In this document: one piece after another, positions 26,945-29,590 of the stretch
Layout: every line of letters begins with the position of its first letter
Numbering within the stretch: position 1 is the stretch's first letter
From: CAYSZB01 sp964435475
GTDB lineage: Bacteria; Chloroflexota; Anaerolineae; Anaerolineales; Anaerolineaceae
Reading direction: 5' to 3'
Length of the DNA: 29,590 nucleotides
Assembly: GCA_964435475.1 (NCBI GenBank)
Contig: CAYSZB010000027.1
Span: forward strand, 1-29,590
The notes under the pieces: model-generated
Told to the model about the DNA's origin: nothing
The model's database searches: none
The model's input: only the letters and a program-made list of their open reading frames with translations
Position numbers and translations under genes: made by a program

Positions 26945-27064
26945 ACCTGGCAGGTGCTGGTAATGGATCCGCGCACAGCCAATTTTTAACTCGAACCTTT
27001 CCATACGGCAGCCAGGAATTGTCCCGATCACGGGTAGAATTGGGTCATTAAGATAGGAGTGACC

Positions 27065-27916
27065 ATGGACCTTTACCAGATGCTTATCCAGCGCCGTTCA
27101 GTGCGCAGTTTTACCGATCAACCCATCGCCGAAGAGGTTATATTGAAGCTGCTGGAGGCGGCCAACAATGCCCCCTCGGGCGGAAATATCCAGCCGCTCA
27201 GCCTGGTCCTCGTGCAGGAAAGCGCCAACCGCGAAAAACTTGCCGGGTTGGTGGGCAACCAGCCGTGGGTCAGGAACGCTCCCCTCTCGATCATCTTCTG
27301 CCTTGATTTCAACCGTGTAAAACGCTGGGCGGCATTAAATCACACCGAGTTCAAGGGTGAACAGGCACTGTCACACTTTTTGATTTCCTATGCTGATGTA
27401 ATGTGTGCCGCGCAGACGGTGGTCATCCTGGCGGAGAGCCTGGGGTTGGGCTCGGTCTACGTCGGGACTGTGCAATCGGTGATCGAGCAAACCCGCCAGG
27501 CATTTGACATCCCCGCCCACGTTTTACCGCTGATGGTGCTCAGCCTGGGATATCCGCGGTCAGTGCCCCACACCATCCCCAAACTGCCATGCGGGGTGAT
27601 CGCCCATCGTGAGAAATACCATCATTTATCCGACCAGCAATTACAGCAGGCATTTGACCAAAAGTACGGCGAACTGGGTGAGCAAAAGGGAGCCTACCTC
27701 GAAAAAGCCTTCATCGAGGCGATAGAGGCGGATAAACAGGGCGGTGAAGGCTGGACTGATTGGGTGATCCACGAGATGAACCGCCTGGAGATCCGCAATA
27801 ATGCCGAATTCCTCTTTAAATTGCGCTACCCGACCGAGGTCATGATCAGGATGAACAGCGAGATACTCAGGTCCTTTGAGCAGGCAGGATTTGATCTCCT
27901 GAACGAAAAGGCCTGA
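27065..27916 (+). CDS. Nitroreductase-family FMN oxidoreductase with C-terminal extension
   Basis: This is a flavin-dependent oxidoreductase, probably using NAD(P)H; the substrate is unknown. AGGAG (27055-27059) precedes the ATG at 27065 by 5 nt; an upstream GTG at 27059 overlaps that ribosome site and was rejected. The 283-residue product starts MDLYQMLIQRRSVRSF, the family's FMN-binding RR-S-R motif. APSGGNIQP and LSLGYPR follow as further conserved segments. The domain ends near residue 190, and about 90 extra helical residues follow. The family is typically 180-220 residues, so this extension is unusual. No signal peptide and no tail motif are present, so it is cytoplasmic. TAGAAT at 27035-27040 is a weak -10 candidate. 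Confidence 0.87.
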   Translation: MDLYQMLIQRRSVRSFTDQPIAEEVILKLLEAANNAPSGGNIQPLSLVLVQESANREKLAGLVGNQPWVRNAPLSIIFCLDFNRVKRWAALNHTEFKGEQALSHFLISYADVMCAAQTVVILAESLGLGSVYVGTVQSVIEQTRQAFDIPAHVLPLMVLSLGYPRSVPHTIPKLPCGVIAHREKYHHLSDQQLQQAFDQKYGELGEQKGAYLEKAFIEAIEADKQGGEGWTDWVIHEMNRLEIRNNAEFLFKLRYPTEVMIRMNSEILRSFEQAGFDLLNEKA

Positions 27917-27926
27917 CCTGGTCAGG
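27912..27926. terminator. Short hairpin overlapping the nitroreductase stop
   Basis: CCTGACC-T-GGTCAGG forms a 7-bp stem with a single-base loop, covering the TGA stop. The 236 bp to the next gene show only a TATAAT at 28006-28011, a possible -10 box 141 bp before that gene's ATG. Confidence 0.3.
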
Positions 27927-28152
27927 AAATGATCTTATAGTCCCATTGGGATCTTAAGCATTTAACTAATGTTGATAAACTGATCGTGATTACCAAGATT
28001 TGATTTATAATCAATACGACTCATCCATATTGGTTCATTAGCGGGATCTTCGGGTTGGAAATGAGAATTAATGGTAGACCGGCAACCCCGGGTCTGGCAT
28101 CGTTCATTTTCTGTTGTCATATGCATGGTTCGCGAAATTGAAAGGAGATCCC

Positions 28153-29590
28153 ATGAAAAAACAGTTGTTCAGGTCCATTCTCAGATGTGCCTTGATCTTA
28201 ACCCTCCTGCTGCCAGCCTGGCTGGCATGGGATATCAGGCCTGCGGAGGGTTTCGGTGGTATCATCGATGTCACCCGGCTGGACGACCCGACCCCCAATG
28301 GGTGTTCAGTAGACGGTTGCTCATTACGGGAAGCGATCATTTTGGCCAATGAAGATTCGGGGGAAGATGCCATATTTCTAATAGCCGGTGAATATTACAT
28401 CGAGCAACCAGGTGCGGATGACAATGCCCTGGTGGGTGACCTCGACATACTTTATCCACTCCAATTGATTGGTCCAGGAAAAGACACAACCACCATTTAT
28501 TCTTTCAATTTCGACCGGGTCTTTTCCCTCATCAATGCCGGCGTTGTGTCCATGTCAGGTATAACCATCTACGCTGCCTACCAACCCAATAAAGATGGCG
28601 GTGGGATCCATTGCGTTTCTTCCACTTTGAACCTCAATAACATGAAAATAACCAATTTCGATTCTTCCGGTAACAGCGGAGGGGCAATATTCAATCAAAG
28701 CTGTACGGTAACTCTGAACCGGGTCAATATTACGGAAAACCTGGCGCGCTATGGTGGTGGTCTTTATGCGATTAACAGCACCATAACCATCAACCAAAGT
28801 TACATCGATCGCAATTTTGCGATATTTGATGGTGGTGGGGTTCGTACAGAAAACAGTTCTTTGACGATTGATAGCAGTCTCATCGATTCAAACATAGCAC
28901 TTAATAATGGTGGTGGTATTTTCTCATCCAATACTCCCTTACCCCGGTCGGCCAGTATGATCATCGATCATCAAGAAAACGAACGTGGAGATGGCGGGGT
29001 CATTCCGGCGATCGATGGAGTGATGTTGAAAATATCAAACAGCACCATCAGTGGAAATAAAGCAGATCTTTCAGGTGGCGGCATTGTCACCAACATGATG
29101 GCGCTTATTGAGCATTCCACCATTTCGAGTAATCTTGCTGATAATGATAGTGATGATCTCGAGACGGGTACAGGCGGCGGGCTTTACGCCTATGGGGGTG
29201 CGACCGTGAGTGTTGGTCATTCGATCCTGGCAAATAACGATCTTCGATCTACCAGTGTTCATAATGATTGCGATCAAAATGCAAGTACCGTCACCTCAAT
29301 TGGGTATAACCTGGTGGAATCACCCGGCCCCTGCGCTTTCAATTTAACAAGCGATATCCTGGCACAGGATCCAAAGCTTGGACCCCTGCAGGCTAACGGG
29401 GGACCGACGAACACACATGCCCTATTGCCGGGCAGCCTGGCGATCGATGCCGGCAACCCCATGCTGACACGTCCGCCGGTTGCCATCCCCCTTTATGACC
29501 AGCGGGGGGTGGGTTTCCCGCGGGTGGTCAATGGGCGCATCGATATTGGGGCATTTGAGTCGTGGGTGTGGACGTTTTTGCCGGTGGTGT
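28153..29590 (+). CDS. Secreted CSLREA/choice-of-anchor-Q beta-helix protein, truncated by window edge inside its tail
   Basis: The frame stays open to the right edge (479 codons seen). AAAGGAG (28141-28147) supports the ATG at 28153 (MKKQLFRS). A signal peptide to about RPAEG precedes DVTRLDDPTPNGCSVDG and CSLREAIILAN, an exact CSLREA motif. Beta-helix coils follow (NSTITINQSYIDRN, DSSLIDSNIALNNGGG, NSTISGNKADLSGGG). The choice-of-anchor-Q module runs from DPKLGPLQANGGPTNTHALLPGSLAIDAG to DIGAFE. Then come SWVWTFLPVV and the window edge. By comparison with the protein at 25189, only a residue or two ending in R or K and a stop are expected beyond. A shorter frame at 28071 on the same strand is a shadow. 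Confidence 0.85.
   Translation, partial: MKKQLFRSILRCALILTLLLPAWLAWDIRPAEGFGGIIDVTRLDDPTPNGCSVDGCSLREAIILANEDSGEDAIFLIAGEYYIEQPGADDNALVGDLDILYPLQLIGPGKDTTTIYSFNFDRVFSLINAGVVSMSGITIYAAYQPNKDGGGIHCVSSTLNLNNMKITNFDSSGNSGGAIFNQSCTVTLNRVNITENLARYGGGLYAINSTITINQSYIDRNFAIFDGGGVRTENSSLTIDSSLIDSNIALNNGGGIFSSNTPLPRSASMIIDHQENERGDGGVIPAIDGVMLKISNSTISGNKADLSGGGIVTNMMALIEHSTISSNLADNDSDDLETGTGGGLYAYGGATVSVGHSILANNDLRSTSVHNDCDQNASTVTSIGYNLVESPGPCAFNLTSDILAQDPKLGPLQANGGPTNTHALLPGSLAIDAGNPMLTRPPVAIPLYDQRGVGFPRVVNGRIDIGAFESWVWTFLPVV

Noticed and set aside
2010..29590. Tails as LPXTG sortase or PEP-CTERM signals
   Set aside because: There is no T-G after LP, no following transmembrane helix, and no PEP motif. 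The terminal Arg/Lys is the last residue.
1..29590. tRNA, rRNA or riboswitch genes
   Set aside because: No cloverleaf, rRNA-like stretch or recognisable riboswitch core was seen by eye; a covariance-model search was not possible.

Overview
The window looks like chromosomal DNA of a Chloroflexota bacterium, probably class Anaerolineae. This is inferred from the dense set of secreted propeller and beta-helix proteins, a recurring C-terminal tail of the form [YF]-L-P-[LMIV]-[IV]-x-[RK], and a NurA/HerA/SbcC cassette. No rRNA, tRNA or other phylogenetic marker is present, so the assignment is moderate. The sequence is a scaffold: three runs of exactly 100 N (10208-10307, 20911-21010, 26845-26944) join contigs.

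Layout. 1-6660 holds four intact secreted-protein genes: a 7-repeat Cys-rich propeller protein, a 96-residue protein coupled to it, a 14-repeat propeller protein on the minus strand and a parallel beta-helix protein. A decayed copy of the small protein's end lies at about 2151-2223. 6661-7209 is a non-coding 124-bp tandem repeat. 7210-13477 is a tight plus-strand operon: nurA, a stand-alone HAS-barrel-like gene, herA and sbcC/rad50, with no mre11/sbcD. herA looks broken only because a 55-bp contig-end overlap was left uncollapsed around the first gap. 13532-17524 has two divergent secreted peptidases, papain-like C1 and subtilisin-like S8. 17545-20424 has four small or medium membrane-protein genes of mostly unknown function. 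20425-21209 is non-coding, with a hairpin element and a 19-bp tandem repeat that runs into the second gap. 21210-25049 encodes a 14-repeat FG-GAP protein. 25189-26520 (minus) and 28153 to the right edge (plus) encode CSLREA/choice-of-anchor-Q beta-helix proteins, separated by the third gap and a nitroreductase gene.

How the parts relate. The cytoplasmic repair operon is an island in a region devoted to exported proteins. Almost every protein with a signal peptide ends in, or contains, the same short tail, while the cytoplasmic proteins lack it. In the two choice-of-anchor-Q proteins the tail sits a few residues after the GAFE motif, where other lineages carry their own sorting tags. The best candidate for an undescribed system here is therefore a lineage-specific C-terminal surface-sorting or processing signal; its cognate machinery is not visible in this window.
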